A stretch of DNA of 64,000 bases, from NCBI GenBank assembly GCA_016712675.1, contig JADJQR010000001.1:496001-560000 (forward strand), in the 5' to 3' direction. The notes beneath the pieces are model-generated. The model was not told the DNA's origin, searched no databases, and worked only from the letters and a program-made list of their open reading frames with translations. Source of the DNA: a bacterium (lineage in GTDB: Bacteria; Krumholzibacteriota; Krumholzibacteriia; LZORAL124-64-63). The translations under genes and the position numbers were made by a program. This document shows positions 30,202-39,507 of this stretch, in pieces; the first letter of the stretch is position 1, and each line of letters opens with the position of its first letter.

Positions 30202-31257
30202 CTATTCCGCGTTTTGGACGTACAGCGTCTGCGTCGGGTAGGCGAACCCGATCCCCTCCGCCTCGAAGCGCCGGAAGATCTCCAGGTTGATCGCCTGCTG
30301 CGCGTCCATGAAGGCCGGATAGTCCGGACTGAGGATGAAGTAGACGACCTCGAAGTCCAGTGACGAGGCGCCGAAGCTCTTGAAATGCGCCCGGTCGAAG
30401 CGCGTGCCGGCGATCGACTCGATGATGCCCTTCACCATCGCGGGAATCGCCTCCAGCAGGGCGGCGGGCGTCTGGTAGACCACGCCGAGGCCGAACGCCA
30501 CCCGTCGTTCGTCCATGCGCTTGAAGTTCCGGATGCGGCTGGCCAACAGGTCGTTGTTCGAGATGATCAGCTGCTCGCCGGACAGGCTGCGGATGCGCGT
30601 GGTCTTGAGCCCGATCTTCTCGACGGTGCCCGCGAACGTGTCGAGCACGATGAAGTCGCCGATGACGAACGGCTTGTCGATCGTGATCGACAACGAGGCG
30701 AGCAGGTCGCTCAGCACGTTCTGCAGCGCCAGGGCCACGGCGATGCCGCCGATGCCCAGGCCCGCGATCAGCGTGGTGACATCGAGCCCGGGTATGTTGT
30801 CCAGCGCCATCAGCGTGATCACGCTGAACAGGACCACCCTCGCGATGAACCCGGCGGCCCGCATGGAGGTGACGCGGCTGCCGTCCTCGGCGGGGATCCT
30901 CTCCTGCTGGCCGGCCAGCAGCAGCTGGACCAGCCGGTCGATCCAGATGCCGATCTGGAAGAGCCCGGCGAAGACCGCGATGGTGCCCAGCCAGGCCCCG
31001 ACCTTTGCCGGCAGCTCCAGGCCCGCGACGCCGGCGTACAGGGCCAGCACCGAGAGCAGCGGCAGCTTCGTCCCTTCCAGGACCTCGAGGATCAGGTCAT
31101 CGACGCCGGTCGACGTGCGCGCGGCCAGCTTGCGCAGGCGCCTGATGACCACCAGCACGACGACCTTCGCCACCACGGTCAGCGCGGCGGCGATCGCGAT
31201 CGCGACCAGCCAGGCCTTCAGGGTGTTCCCGAGAAGCAACCATTGTCCCGGATCCAT
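30202..31257 (-). CDS. MscS-family mechanosensitive channel
   Basis: A 351-residue small-conductance mechanosensitive channel, which opens under membrane tension to let solutes out during hypo-osmotic shock. Four or five N-terminal hydrophobic helices are present. The pore helix is followed by the conserved LIAGLGIGGIAVALALQNVLSD segment (near residue 170) and then the beta domain (DKPFVIGDFIVLDTFAGTVEKIGLKTTRIR, with positions as in MscS). The C-terminal alpha/beta domain is complete. GGAGAG precedes the ATG. It starts only 29 bases downstream of sucrose synthase on the same strand, so it is probably the last gene of the sucrose operon, consistent with sucrose being an osmolyte here. Confidence 0.92.
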   Translation of the reverse strand: MDPGQWLLLGNTLKAWLVAIAIAAALTVVAKVVVLVVIRRLRKLAARTSTGVDDLILEVLEGTKLPLLSVLALYAGVAGLELPAKVGAWLGTIAVFAGLFQIGIWIDRLVQLLLAGQQERIPAEDGSRVTSMRAAGFIARVVLFSVITLMALDNIPGLDVTTLIAGLGIGGIAVALALQNVLSDLLASLSITIDKPFVIGDFIVLDTFAGTVEKIGLKTTRIRSLSGEQLIISNNDLLASRIRNFKRMDERRVAFGLGVVYQTPAALLEAIPAMVKGIIESIAGTRFDRAHFKSFGASSLDFEVVYFILSPDYPAFMDAQQAINLEIFRRFEAEGIGFAYPTQTLYVQNAE

Positions 31258-31286
31258 GTGTCAACTCTCCAGTCGGTTGGCGGGCG

Positions 31287-33686
31287 TCAGACCTCGCGCC
31301 CTGCGGCCAGCGGCCGGAACTGCAGCCCGTAGAACATCTCGAGGTAGCGCCGCGTCCCGGTGCGCTCGAGGTTGCTGACGTACTTCCAGAACCCGTAGAC
31401 TCGGGCCAGCGTCAGCATGCGTTCGGCATAGAGGCGCCAGGTGTAGCGCTGTTCGACGCGCGCGACCGCGCCAGTGGCCACGGCGTCCCAGTGACCCGGC
31501 TCCTCGCGGCAGCGTCGCAGGAAGGCGGCCATCGCCGCGGCCGCGTGGTCGCCGTGGTTGGGGTCGATGTGGAAGCCCGACACGCCGTGCTCGATGATCT
31601 CGAGCGGGCCGCCGAAGCAGGTGGCGAACGTGGGCAGGCCCGAGCTCATGGCCTCGATCACCGTCAGGCCGAACGCCTCGAACAATGCCGGTTGCACGAA
31701 GGCCCCGCGGCGGTCGGCCACCCAGCGGTAGAGTTCGCCGGCCAGCGCCTTGTCCAGGTGCACGCCCAGCCACCGCACCTGTCCGTCCAGTCCATGGCGG
31801 TCCATGAGCTCGTGCATCGCCTGGATCTGCCCCATCTCCTCGTGGTCGCCCGAGCGCTCCGGGTCGACGTGGCCGCCCACCACCAGCAGGTTCGCCTCGC
31901 GGCGCAGCTCGGGGCAGGCGCCGTACCATTCCACCAGCCCGGTGATGTTCTTGATCCGGTCCAGGCGCGCCATCGTGAACAGGAGCGGCTTGTCGGGTTC
32001 CTGCAGGACACCGCGGGCGTCGGCGCCGACGGCGTCGCCGAGCACCATCGTCTCGATGGCCGGCTGCAGGTGGCGCAGCCGGCGCCCGTCGTCGCCGGCC
32101 GGGAAGTAGACCTCGGGATCGGCGCCGGGGGAAACGATGTTGAACTTCGGATCGAAGATATCGGTTCCCTGGACCACCCGGTACAGGCCGGGCATGGTGA
32201 ACGCCATGTAGGATTCGTACTGGCCCAGGACGTCCTCGGTGCCGGCGATCTCCTGGTACGTCGAGGCGATGATGAAGTCGGCCGCGTTCATCGCGATCAG
32301 GTCGGCGGTGAACTGGCAGCTGAAGCGGTACTGCGGCTCCAGGTCGCGCCAGTACAGGTCGGCGTACAGGTACTTCGTCTTCTCCAGCGCGTGCGCGATG
32401 TTGCACTGGGTCACGCCCAGGCGCTGTGCCATGAGGGTGGCCACCAGGTTGCCGTCCGAGTAGTTGCCGATCAGCAGGTCCGGCCGGCCGTCCAGCTCGG
32501 CCAGCAGTTCGTGTTCGGCGCTCACGGCGAACTGCTCCAGGTAGGGCCAGACCTCGAAGCGCGAGATCCAGTTCGGCAGCACCTCGCCCGCCGCGTTGCG
32601 GAACGGGACGCGCAGGATGCGCGCGTGCCGGCAGCCGGCGATGGGCTCCAGCCGCTGGTCGCACGTCGTGCCCTCCGCCTGCGGGATCAGCCGCGTGATC
32701 ACGACGACCTGCGGCACCATGTCGGACAGCCCCTGCTCGTCCAGGCGGCGGCGCATGTCCTGCTCCAGCGCGCGCACCTGGTCGAGGATGTAGACCACCT
32801 GGCCGCCCGTGTCCGGCCGGCCCAGCACGTTCGACTGCCCGAACCAGCCGTGCGGCGAGAGGATCGCCACCGAGAAGATCATCGGGATGCGCGCCAGGAA
32901 CGACTCCAGCCCGTCGGGGGAGGGCGCCTCGAGGAGCCCGCGCAGCAGGCCCATCGTCTCGCGCACGCGGCGGGCATCGCCGCCCCAGCCGGGTTCGAAG
33001 CCCAGGGCCCGCAGTTCCGGCGCCAGCCGTTCCCACGGCGTGTCCGGCGCCTGGCGGCCCAGCAGCACGTCCGCCCGCCGCAGCGCCTCGCGCAGCGACT
33101 CCAGGTCGGCCACGCCGGCGCTCAGCAGCAGCTGCTGGTCGCGGCAGCGGTGCATGCGCAGGAACTCGAGCACGCTCAGGGCACCGCCGTGCAGCGTCGC
33201 GAACATCCGGCTGGACAGGTGCCGGTTGAGGAACCTCATGCCGTGGCCGATCGAGTCGGACTCCTTGAGCCGGGGCATCTCGCGCGAGAACGGCTCGATA
33301 TCGAATTCCAGCGTCCACTCGCCGCCTTCGGAGCCGATGGCGAGCCGCTCCTTGAACTGCAGGTAGTCGGCGGTGCCGACGGGTTCCAGGGTCATCGTTT
33401 CGAGATGGATGCGCACGTACCGCCAGCGCGCCACCTCCCGCCGCAGCGCCAGGTAGAGCCAGGCGTGGTTGACGGCGCCCTCCTGGGCGCAGGCAATGGC
33501 TTCGGCCAGTGGCGTGTCGGCAAGGTCGCCGTCGGCCGCCACGACAGCGGCAAAGGCGTCGGCGATCTCGTTGCGCAGCAGGAACCGGCGCTCCAGTGAA
33601 ACCAGCGCGTGGAACACCCGGTGCGCGCGGGTGCGCTCGTCCTGCACGTACTCACGAAGGCGATCGACCAGGTTCGGGATCATCAT
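31287..33686 (-). CDS. susA: Sucrose synthase
   Basis: A 799-residue GT4 enzyme that reversibly converts sucrose and NDP to fructose and NDP-glucose. An N-terminal regulatory region of about 250 residues precedes the GT-B catalytic part. Landmarks: GQSNVLGRPDTGGQVVYILD (donor loop), VVVITRLIPQAEGTTC, QCNIAHALEKTKY, FTMARLDRIKNITGLVEWYG and EAFGLTVIEAMSSGLPTFAT with the E-x7-E pair. Length and order match plant and bacterial sucrose synthases, separating it from sucrose-phosphate synthase. The start ATG at 33686 overlaps the kinase stop (ATGA), so it is translationally coupled. With the kinase and MscS it forms the tail of the sucrose operon. Confidence 0.95.
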   Translation of the reverse strand: MMIPNLVDRLREYVQDERTRAHRVFHALVSLERRFLLRNEIADAFAAVVAADGDLADTPLAEAIACAQEGAVNHAWLYLALRREVARWRYVRIHLETMTLEPVGTADYLQFKERLAIGSEGGEWTLEFDIEPFSREMPRLKESDSIGHGMRFLNRHLSSRMFATLHGGALSVLEFLRMHRCRDQQLLLSAGVADLESLREALRRADVLLGRQAPDTPWERLAPELRALGFEPGWGGDARRVRETMGLLRGLLEAPSPDGLESFLARIPMIFSVAILSPHGWFGQSNVLGRPDTGGQVVYILDQVRALEQDMRRRLDEQGLSDMVPQVVVITRLIPQAEGTTCDQRLEPIAGCRHARILRVPFRNAAGEVLPNWISRFEVWPYLEQFAVSAEHELLAELDGRPDLLIGNYSDGNLVATLMAQRLGVTQCNIAHALEKTKYLYADLYWRDLEPQYRFSCQFTADLIAMNAADFIIASTYQEIAGTEDVLGQYESYMAFTMPGLYRVVQGTDIFDPKFNIVSPGADPEVYFPAGDDGRRLRHLQPAIETMVLGDAVGADARGVLQEPDKPLLFTMARLDRIKNITGLVEWYGACPELRREANLLVVGGHVDPERSGDHEEMGQIQAMHELMDRHGLDGQVRWLGVHLDKALAGELYRWVADRRGAFVQPALFEAFGLTVIEAMSSGLPTFATCFGGPLEIIEHGVSGFHIDPNHGDHAAAAMAAFLRRCREEPGHWDAVATGAVARVEQRYTWRLYAERMLTLARVYGFWKYVSNLERTGTRRYLEMFYGLQFRPLAAGREV

Positions 33687-34564
33687 TTGCCCCATTCTTC
33701 CAGGAACGGCTCGTAGAACCGGTGCTCGACGGTCGTCGCGCCCCGCAGTCCGCACACGGCGCCGGCGACGGCGGACGCGCGTGCAATCGCGATCGGCAGG
33801 CCCCAGCCCGCCAGTTCGCCCAGGATCATGACGGCGGCGAAGGCGTCGCCGGCGCCGACGGTGTCGACGATGCGGTCAGGGATCGTGGCCGCGACGGTGA
33901 CGGCAGCGCCGTCGGCGTCGACCGCCATCGCGCCGCCGTCCCCCAACGTCACGATGACATGGCGCAGCCCGTGGCGACGGCAGAGGTCGCCGGCGCGAGC
34001 GGCCGGCGGCGCGCCGCCGACGGCGAGTCGATCCAGCTCCTCGAGGCTCAGCTTGGCCCAGGTTGCGCGGCCGAGCAGGGCTTCGGCCAACGCCGGGTTC
34101 CACCACGGTGCCCTCAGGTTCACGTCGACGAACACCGGCGACGCAAAGCGCCGGCGCAGGTCGGCCCACGCCCCGCGCGAGGGCGATGACCACAGGGCAA
34201 GCGTGCCATGGTACAGCAGCGACGGAGTCCGGGTGGCGGCCGGGAGCGCCGCCTCGATGTGCCCGTAGGCCTGGTCGGGATCGATCGCGTAGCGCGGCTC
34301 GCCGCCACCCAGGTCCACCACCACCGATCCGGTCGGCCGCTCCGGATCGATCTCGATGGCGGTGGTCTCCAGGCCCCAGGCGTCCATGGCTTCCAGGGCG
34401 CGTTCGCCCGCCCGGTCGGAACCGATGCGGCTGACCAGCAGCGGCGCGGCCCCGAACCCCTGCAGGTGCCAGGCGACGTTGAACGGGGCGCCGCCCAGGA
34501 TCTCGCGCCCGTCTGGGAAGCGATCGTGGAGCATCTCGCCGAAGATCAATGGCCGGTCGGTCAT
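33683..34564 (-). CDS. PfkB-family sugar kinase, probable fructokinase
   Basis: A 293-residue ribokinase-family enzyme. Motifs: the N-terminal GEMLHDRFPDGREILGGAPFN block, including GGAPFN for substrate binding, and the C-terminal DTVGAGDAF with the catalytic base Asp240. Fructokinase rather than ribokinase is inferred because it lies between sucrose-phosphatase and sucrose synthase, where it would phosphorylate the fructose released. The ATG at 34564 overlaps the upstream TGA (ATGA), and its own stop overlaps the sucrose synthase start. The longer frame to 34603 is rejected on that basis. Confidence 0.9.
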   Translation of the reverse strand: MTDRPLIFGEMLHDRFPDGREILGGAPFNVAWHLQGFGAAPLLVSRIGSDRAGERALEAMDAWGLETTAIEIDPERPTGSVVVDLGGGEPRYAIDPDQAYGHIEAALPAATRTPSLLYHGTLALWSSPSRGAWADLRRRFASPVFVDVNLRAPWWNPALAEALLGRATWAKLSLEELDRLAVGGAPPAARAGDLCRRHGLRHVIVTLGDGGAMAVDADGAAVTVAATIPDRIVDTVGAGDAFAAVMILGELAGWGLPIAIARASAVAGAVCGLRGATTVEHRFYEPFLEEWGK

Positions 34565-35433
34565 TGTGGCGCCATCCCGTCTCCCGCCCGCCCATCGGTC
34601 CACCAGGCGACGGACTCGGGCAGGTAGTGCGCCAGGCCCTCGAGGATGCCGGCGCTGTAGTTGCCGTTCATGCCCTGCCAGTCGCCGCGGGCCAGGTACA
34701 GGCGATCGGCATGGCCCTGGATGCGGGCCGCGGCGACCGCGTGGTGCCGCACCTCGACGCGCGCGTTGGCCACCAGGATCGCGGGCACCGGCCCCGCCAG
34801 GACATCCAGGTCGTTGCCGCTGTCGCCGGCGTAGACGGCGCGATCGATGGGCAGTCCCAGCGTCCGCAGCAGGTACCCGATCGCGGCCGACTTACCCGCG
34901 TCGAGGGGCAACACATCGAGCAGGCCCACGCATGCTTCGTCGTCCAGGCTCCAGACCAGCCGGGCCTGGACGCCCAGTCCGTCGAGTCGTGCGCGCACCT
35001 CGGCCAGCATCGCGGACGGATCCGAGAGCTCGGGAGCGAAAAAGCTGAGCTTCCAGCGACCCTGGCGCTGTGCCGGCTGGGGAAAGAGGTCGCTGACGGC
35101 AGCCAACGCCGCGGCCAGGTCCGCCGTCCCGCGTCCGGCCCAGCGGTCGGCGAACGGCTCCTCCCAGTCGGTCAGCCTTCGCCAGCGACCCGCCGCGACT
35201 CCATAGATCGAGGTGCCCACGTCGCCGATGACGAATGCGGGCTCGGGCAGGCCGTACCGTTCGATGGCTTCCTCGACGAGGGCGCGATGGCGCCCGGTGA
35301 CGTACGCCAGGACGACCTCGTCCCGCGCCGCGACGCGGGCGAAACGCCGGCGAGCGTCCGGCGACTCGGCAGGCTCGCCGTTCGGGAGCAGCGTGCGGTC
35401 CAGGTCGGTGGCCAGGAGCAGGCGTCCCTCCAT
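34561..35433 (-). CDS. Sucrose-6-phosphate phosphatase (HAD-IIB)
   Basis: A 290-residue HAD phosphatase that would hydrolyse sucrose 6-phosphate to sucrose. Motif I is LLLATDLDRTLLPNG with Asp10 and Asp12. TGRHRALVEEAI gives motif II, a Lys near the middle (PLDAGKSAAIGYLL) motif III, and YAGDSGNDLDVLA motif IV. The ATG at 35433 is preceded by AGGAAGG, and its TGA overlaps the kinase start. The upstream synthase stop is one base away. Mannosyl-3-phosphoglycerate phosphatases look similar; the operon argues for sucrose-phosphatase. Confidence 0.9.
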   Translation of the reverse strand: MEGRLLLATDLDRTLLPNGEPAESPDARRRFARVAARDEVVLAYVTGRHRALVEEAIERYGLPEPAFVIGDVGTSIYGVAAGRWRRLTDWEEPFADRWAGRGTADLAAALAAVSDLFPQPAQRQGRWKLSFFAPELSDPSAMLAEVRARLDGLGVQARLVWSLDDEACVGLLDVLPLDAGKSAAIGYLLRTLGLPIDRAVYAGDSGNDLDVLAGPVPAILVANARVEVRHHAVAAARIQGHADRLYLARGDWQGMNGNYSAGILEGLAHYLPESVAWWTDGRAGDGMAPQ

Positions 35434-35434
35434 A

Positions 35435-37648
35435 TCAGCCTTCCTCCTCGCGCGGTACCGCGCAGGCGCCGTAGAAGTCGTAGTGGGCGATTGCCTCCAG
35501 GATCCCGGCCGCATAGCCCGCGCGCGCGAAGTGGATGCCGCCGGCCTCGGCCAGGTCATGCAGCTCCCGGTGGTGTCGGTTCGCGACCACCACGGCCAGG
35601 GTGTTGCCACGCATCATGTCCTCGTCGGCGCCCGAGCCGCCGGATGCGAGCACCCGTTCAAGCGGGATCTCCCAGCGGTCGGCGAACCAGCGGAGGGCCA
35701 TGCCCTTCGACGCGCGCACCGGCGTCACGTCCAGGAACTGCCCGAACGCCAGCGAAACGTTGACGGTTTGGTCGGCCTGGTGCAGCAGGCTGTTGATGGC
35801 ATCAAGCGACGGCGCGACCAGCGGGTCGATATAGTAGCTGATCTTGAAGCGCGTGAGCTCGTGCTTCGGTTGCCGCTTCAGGCCGGGCAGGCCGTCCAGC
35901 ACCTCACGTACGGCCTGCGGCGTCCAGAGATGGTCGATGTGGCGCGCCCAGGCTGCGTCCGGCTCGAACTCGGGCGCGTAGTGGATGGCCGTGCCCAGGC
36001 TGGAGATGAGCACGTCGGGCACGGGGATCTCATGCCGACGCATCACCTGGAGGGCGGACTCGAGACTGCGTCCGGTGGCGATGCCGAACACCGCGCGCTT
36101 GCGGTTGGCCCGCACCAGGCGGGCGAACTGCGCCAGCGCGGCGGGATCGCCCAGCAGGTTCTGGTCGAGGTCGGTGAACAGGGCGCGATCCTGGTAGGGA
36201 ACGGGCCCGCCGGTCGGCTCCGGCGCCGGCTCGGGAACGCCCTCCCGCAGCACCGGCTCGAGAGCGGCCAGGTACCGCTCCGCGTGCGCCGTCCAGCTGT
36301 AGTGCCTGCGTACGCCGGCCAGCCCCTGACGGGACAGGCGTCGCCATTCGGCAGGGTCACCCAGGATCGCCAACAGCGCCGCGCCCAGGGCGGCGGCGTC
36401 CAGCGGATCGACGAGCAGGCCGTGCCCGCAATTGGCGATGATCTCGCGCGGTCCGCCGTCCTCGGTGGCCACCACCGGCAGGCCGCTGGCCGCGGCTTCC
36501 AGCAGCGTCAGACCGAACGGCTCGGTCAGCGCAGGGTTGACGAAGACGCCGCCGGACGCGGCCGCCAGCCGGTACAGGACCGGCACCTCCGGGCGTCGGT
36601 GGCGCTTGGGGTAGGCCACTTTCCCGTGCAGATCGTGCCGGTCGATGTCCAGCAGCAGCCCCGTGAGGACCGCCTGCGCGCCCGACTCCAGGTCGCGGAT
36701 GTCATCACGGCTGCCGGCGACGATCACGAGGTTGGCCTGCTCCCGCAGTGCCGGCGAGGAGCCGTAGGCCTCGACGAGGGTGGCGATGTTCTTGCGCTCG
36801 TCGGGGCGGGAGATAGCCAGGATCTGTGGGCGCTCGGGATCGGCCAGGAATCGCTCCAGTTCGCGCGCGATCGGAGCGTTGGCGTCGTCGTCGCCCGGCG
36901 GGTGAAAGCGGTCGAAGTCCACGCCCGGCGGGATGATGCGCATGCGGCCGGGCTGGTAGTGGTCGTAGAGCGCGTACTGCTCCTCGACCTCGTCGGCGGT
37001 GGAGGCGATCACCAGTTCGGCCGCGGCGAGCGTGCCTTCCTCGGCCCGCACGCGCCGCGTCATCTGGTAGCGGGCCTCGATCACGTCCCGGCCGAGGCCC
37101 GCGGCCAGCAGGCGTCGGCGCTTCACGCGCCCCAGGGAGTGGCCGGTGTGCACGAGAGGGGCATCAAGGTGTGCGGCCAGGCGACGCCCGACATAGCCCG
37201 CATCGGCGTAGTGGCTGTGAATCGCGTCCGGCGCCTGTCCCCCGGCGCGGACGAAAGCGAGGGCATTGTCGGCAAAGCAGTCGAGGTGGTCCCAGAGCGC
37301 TTCCTTCGGCAGGTAACCGTCGGGTCCCGCGTCCAGACGGATGATCCGCGCCGTGTCGGAGAGCCTCTCGCAAGGCTGGGCGTAGTCGGGACTGACCTGG
37401 GGATCGACGATGCGCCGCGTGAGGAGGTCCACCGCAGCCACTTCCGGTCGCTCGCCCAGCGCCCGCGCCAGTTCCACGACGTACAGCGTCTGGCCGCCGG
37501 TGTCGGCGTCACGGCCCAGCTCGAGATCGCGACCGCGTATGAGGCCATGGATGCTGATCAGCACCAGACGAAGCCCCGGCGTGTCTCCTGCGGCGGAATC
37601 CCTCGAGCCGGGCATCCCGTTGGCGGGGATGCGACGTCTCGGGTCCAT
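35435..37648 (-). CDS. Sucrose-phosphate synthase with C-terminal phosphatase-like domain
   Basis: A 737-residue enzyme (from ATG 37648) that makes sucrose 6-phosphate from NDP-glucose and fructose 6-phosphate. A GT-B core is seen in LRLVLISIHGLIRG, GRDADTGGQTLYVVELARAL, IHSHYADAGYVGRRLA, ILAISRPDERKNIATLVEAYG and NPALTEPFGLTLLEAAASG (E-x7-E). The last 230 residues are a HAD-like domain, but motif I reads FTDLDQNLLGD: the third acidic/Thr position is Asn, so it may be non-catalytic. An ATG at 37684 would add 12 residues and another lies at 37615. A complete separate phosphatase follows, so the C-terminal domain could be regulatory. Confidence 0.93.
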   Translation of the reverse strand: MDPRRRIPANGMPGSRDSAAGDTPGLRLVLISIHGLIRGRDLELGRDADTGGQTLYVVELARALGERPEVAAVDLLTRRIVDPQVSPDYAQPCERLSDTARIIRLDAGPDGYLPKEALWDHLDCFADNALAFVRAGGQAPDAIHSHYADAGYVGRRLAAHLDAPLVHTGHSLGRVKRRRLLAAGLGRDVIEARYQMTRRVRAEEGTLAAAELVIASTADEVEEQYALYDHYQPGRMRIIPPGVDFDRFHPPGDDDANAPIARELERFLADPERPQILAISRPDERKNIATLVEAYGSSPALREQANLVIVAGSRDDIRDLESGAQAVLTGLLLDIDRHDLHGKVAYPKRHRRPEVPVLYRLAAASGGVFVNPALTEPFGLTLLEAAASGLPVVATEDGGPREIIANCGHGLLVDPLDAAALGAALLAILGDPAEWRRLSRQGLAGVRRHYSWTAHAERYLAALEPVLREGVPEPAPEPTGGPVPYQDRALFTDLDQNLLGDPAALAQFARLVRANRKRAVFGIATGRSLESALQVMRRHEIPVPDVLISSLGTAIHYAPEFEPDAAWARHIDHLWTPQAVREVLDGLPGLKRQPKHELTRFKISYYIDPLVAPSLDAINSLLHQADQTVNVSLAFGQFLDVTPVRASKGMALRWFADRWEIPLERVLASGGSGADEDMMRGNTLAVVVANRHHRELHDLAEAGGIHFARAGYAAGILEAIAHYDFYGACAVPREEEG

Positions 37649-38122
37649 GAGCACAGCATAGGCCCCTTGGGTGGGGGGCGCCATGCGTTTGCCATCGCGG
37701 GGTGAACTATCGTTCTCCCGAACGTGGCGTCGAAGTCGCCGCAGTTGCCAGAATGGTCATGGGCTCCTTGAGCGCACTCGAGTGCGAATCGGGGAGGGTG
37801 CCGGTGCAGTCGGACGTCGACTTCGGCCAGCCCGACCACCGGGCAAACGGTCGAGTCCGTTCCGAACCTCGACACGGCAATACGGCATGGTCTGCAGTAG
37901 TGCCGCCGCACAAGGCGGCGATTGGAGACAGGTCGCGGAGGGTCTCGTTCGTGCGCGCGGGCCCCTCTAGGCTCCGGCACGCGGATCTGCTAGACTCAAC
38001 CGGCCCGCAGCCGGGGCGTCATGCCGTCCTTCGATCCGATTGCGTCGGCATGTCCGGTGCCGGGTGGAATCAGTCTGCAGCGCGCTGTTCGCCAGTGATC
38101 GCGCCAACAAGGGAGATGCGTC
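37649..38122. other. Divergent region between the sucrose operon and a secreted gene
   Basis: 474 bases that should hold the promoters of the sucrose operon (minus) and the FG-GAP sorting-domain gene (plus). The + strand has GGATCTGCTAGACTCAAC near 37983, an extended -10-like core also seen before the next secreted gene. On the minus strand only weak boxes (GATAGT near 37710) were seen. Short hairpins such as GCCGCC...GGCGGC (37908-37920) occur. No gene is supported. Confidence 0.4.
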
Positions 38123-38974
38123 ATGAAGTCGTCGAGCATACTGCTTGCCGTTGTGATCGTGGTGTTGGGATCGGCGGCACATGCCGGCTTCGTGAAGGTG
38201 TACACGTTTCCGACCGGCAACTCGAATTTCGACGCAAGCAACTACCTGGATTCGCGCACGGATCAACTGGCCGATTTCGATGGAGACGGATTCCCGGAGA
38301 TCTTCCCCGAGAACGGCAGCTCCCTGACGATCGTCAAGCTGACCGGCCCGACGTTCACGCCCACCGTCCTGTGGTCGTACACGTTGTCGGGGACTCCCGT
38401 CTCGGTGCAGATGTGGGCCGCCAACGTAACGCCTCATGCGGGCAGGGAAGTGATCATCATCGCGAATTACACCCCTCCAGGTCCGGGACAACCGCATCTG
38501 CTGCAGGTTCTCGTCGTGTCTTCGACAGGAGTCCTGATCGAGGATCTCGGATGGGTCAACAACCTGGGCTACCTCAAAGGTACGGGCGACTTCAATGGCG
38601 ATGGCTACGAGGATCTGATCTGTCTGCCCGCAAGTAACGCACCTGTCGAGCTGTGGTCCTATTCCGAGACCGTTGGGGCCACGCCCAGTACTTCGATGCT
38701 CGGCCAGCTCGAACAGAACTCACCCAATCCCTTCAACCCGTCGACCACGATCGCGTTCGAACTGCCGAGCGCGGGCGAGTCCACCCTGGAGGTCTTCGAT
38801 CAGAGAGGGAGCCTTGTCTGGAAACGGGATCTCGGGTTCCTTGAAGCGGGTCGTCACGTGGAGATCTGGGACGGCACGGATGCGGCCGGCCAGCGGGTTT
38901 CTTCAGGGATCTACCACTACGCACTGAGTGTGGACCAGTGGCGGGCCTCCCGCAAAATGGTCCTTGTCAAGTAG
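38123..38974 (+). CDS. Secreted FG-GAP/VCBS protein with sorting domain
   Basis: A 283-residue exported protein. Signal peptide: SSILLAVVIVVLGSAAHAG. Two calcium-binding FG-GAP style motifs, DFDGDGFPEI and DFNGDGYEDL, lie near residues 52 and 155. A FlgD-like C-terminal domain follows (NSPNPFNPSTTIAFELP, EVFDQRGSLVWKR, EIWDGTDA, GIYHYAL). FG-GAP repeats usually form beta-propellers, but only two are evident here, so the module may be truncated or of another type. AAGGGAGA precedes the ATG. It is the same type of cargo as the five other sorting-domain proteins in the window. Confidence 0.85.
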   Translation: MKSSSILLAVVIVVLGSAAHAGFVKVYTFPTGNSNFDASNYLDSRTDQLADFDGDGFPEIFPENGSSLTIVKLTGPTFTPTVLWSYTLSGTPVSVQMWAANVTPHAGREVIIIANYTPPGPGQPHLLQVLVVSSTGVLIEDLGWVNNLGYLKGTGDFNGDGYEDLICLPASNAPVELWSYSETVGATPSTSMLGQLEQNSPNPFNPSTTIAFELPSAGESTLEVFDQRGSLVWKRDLGFLEAGRHVEIWDGTDAAGQRVSSGIYHYALSVDQWRASRKMVLVK

Positions 38975-39507
38975 GTCGACGGTGGCAGGCGCTTCGCGTC
39001 GCGGAAGCGCCCAGAAGACCGACTGTCCGCCTGTCCTCCGCGGGCCCCCCGTGTGTCGTCGCGCCCTGTCACATCGACAGACACCACGGCATCGCGCGTC
39101 GGCGTCGACGCTCCGCCATCCGCGGGACTCCCGAGAATCGTCGTCGGCCGGATTGTCCGGACCGAGGTCTGGCCGGTCGGGCAGCTGGACGGCATGACGA
39201 GGCGTCCATCAGCCAAGCCCGAAAGGAGGCGCCAACGACATTCCATGACCGTGGCGGGTTAGGCCGCTGCTCACGATGCTGAGTCCGGGACTGAAGATCC
39301 GTCTACCGCCGCCTTGCAGGATCTGCTAAGCTCCGCGCGGCTGCTGGGTGTCCTCGTGGGTGGGGAATGGGGAGGGGTGTCGCTGGACGGTCACCAGTCG
39401 CAGCGCGCTATACAGGCTGGTTTCTGCCGATTTCCACCTGAATTCGCCCTTCTTGCGCTATGCGGCCACGCCCGTCGAGATGGCCAGCCTTCAGGGGGGG
39501 GAAGTCC
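38975..39507. other. Intergenic region upstream of the TAG-interrupted gene
   Basis: 533 bases without a supported gene. A GGATCTGCTAAGCTCC sequence near 39319 resembles the element before the previous secreted gene (GGATCTGCTAGACTC). No clear -35 or terminator hairpin was identified. Confidence 0.4.
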
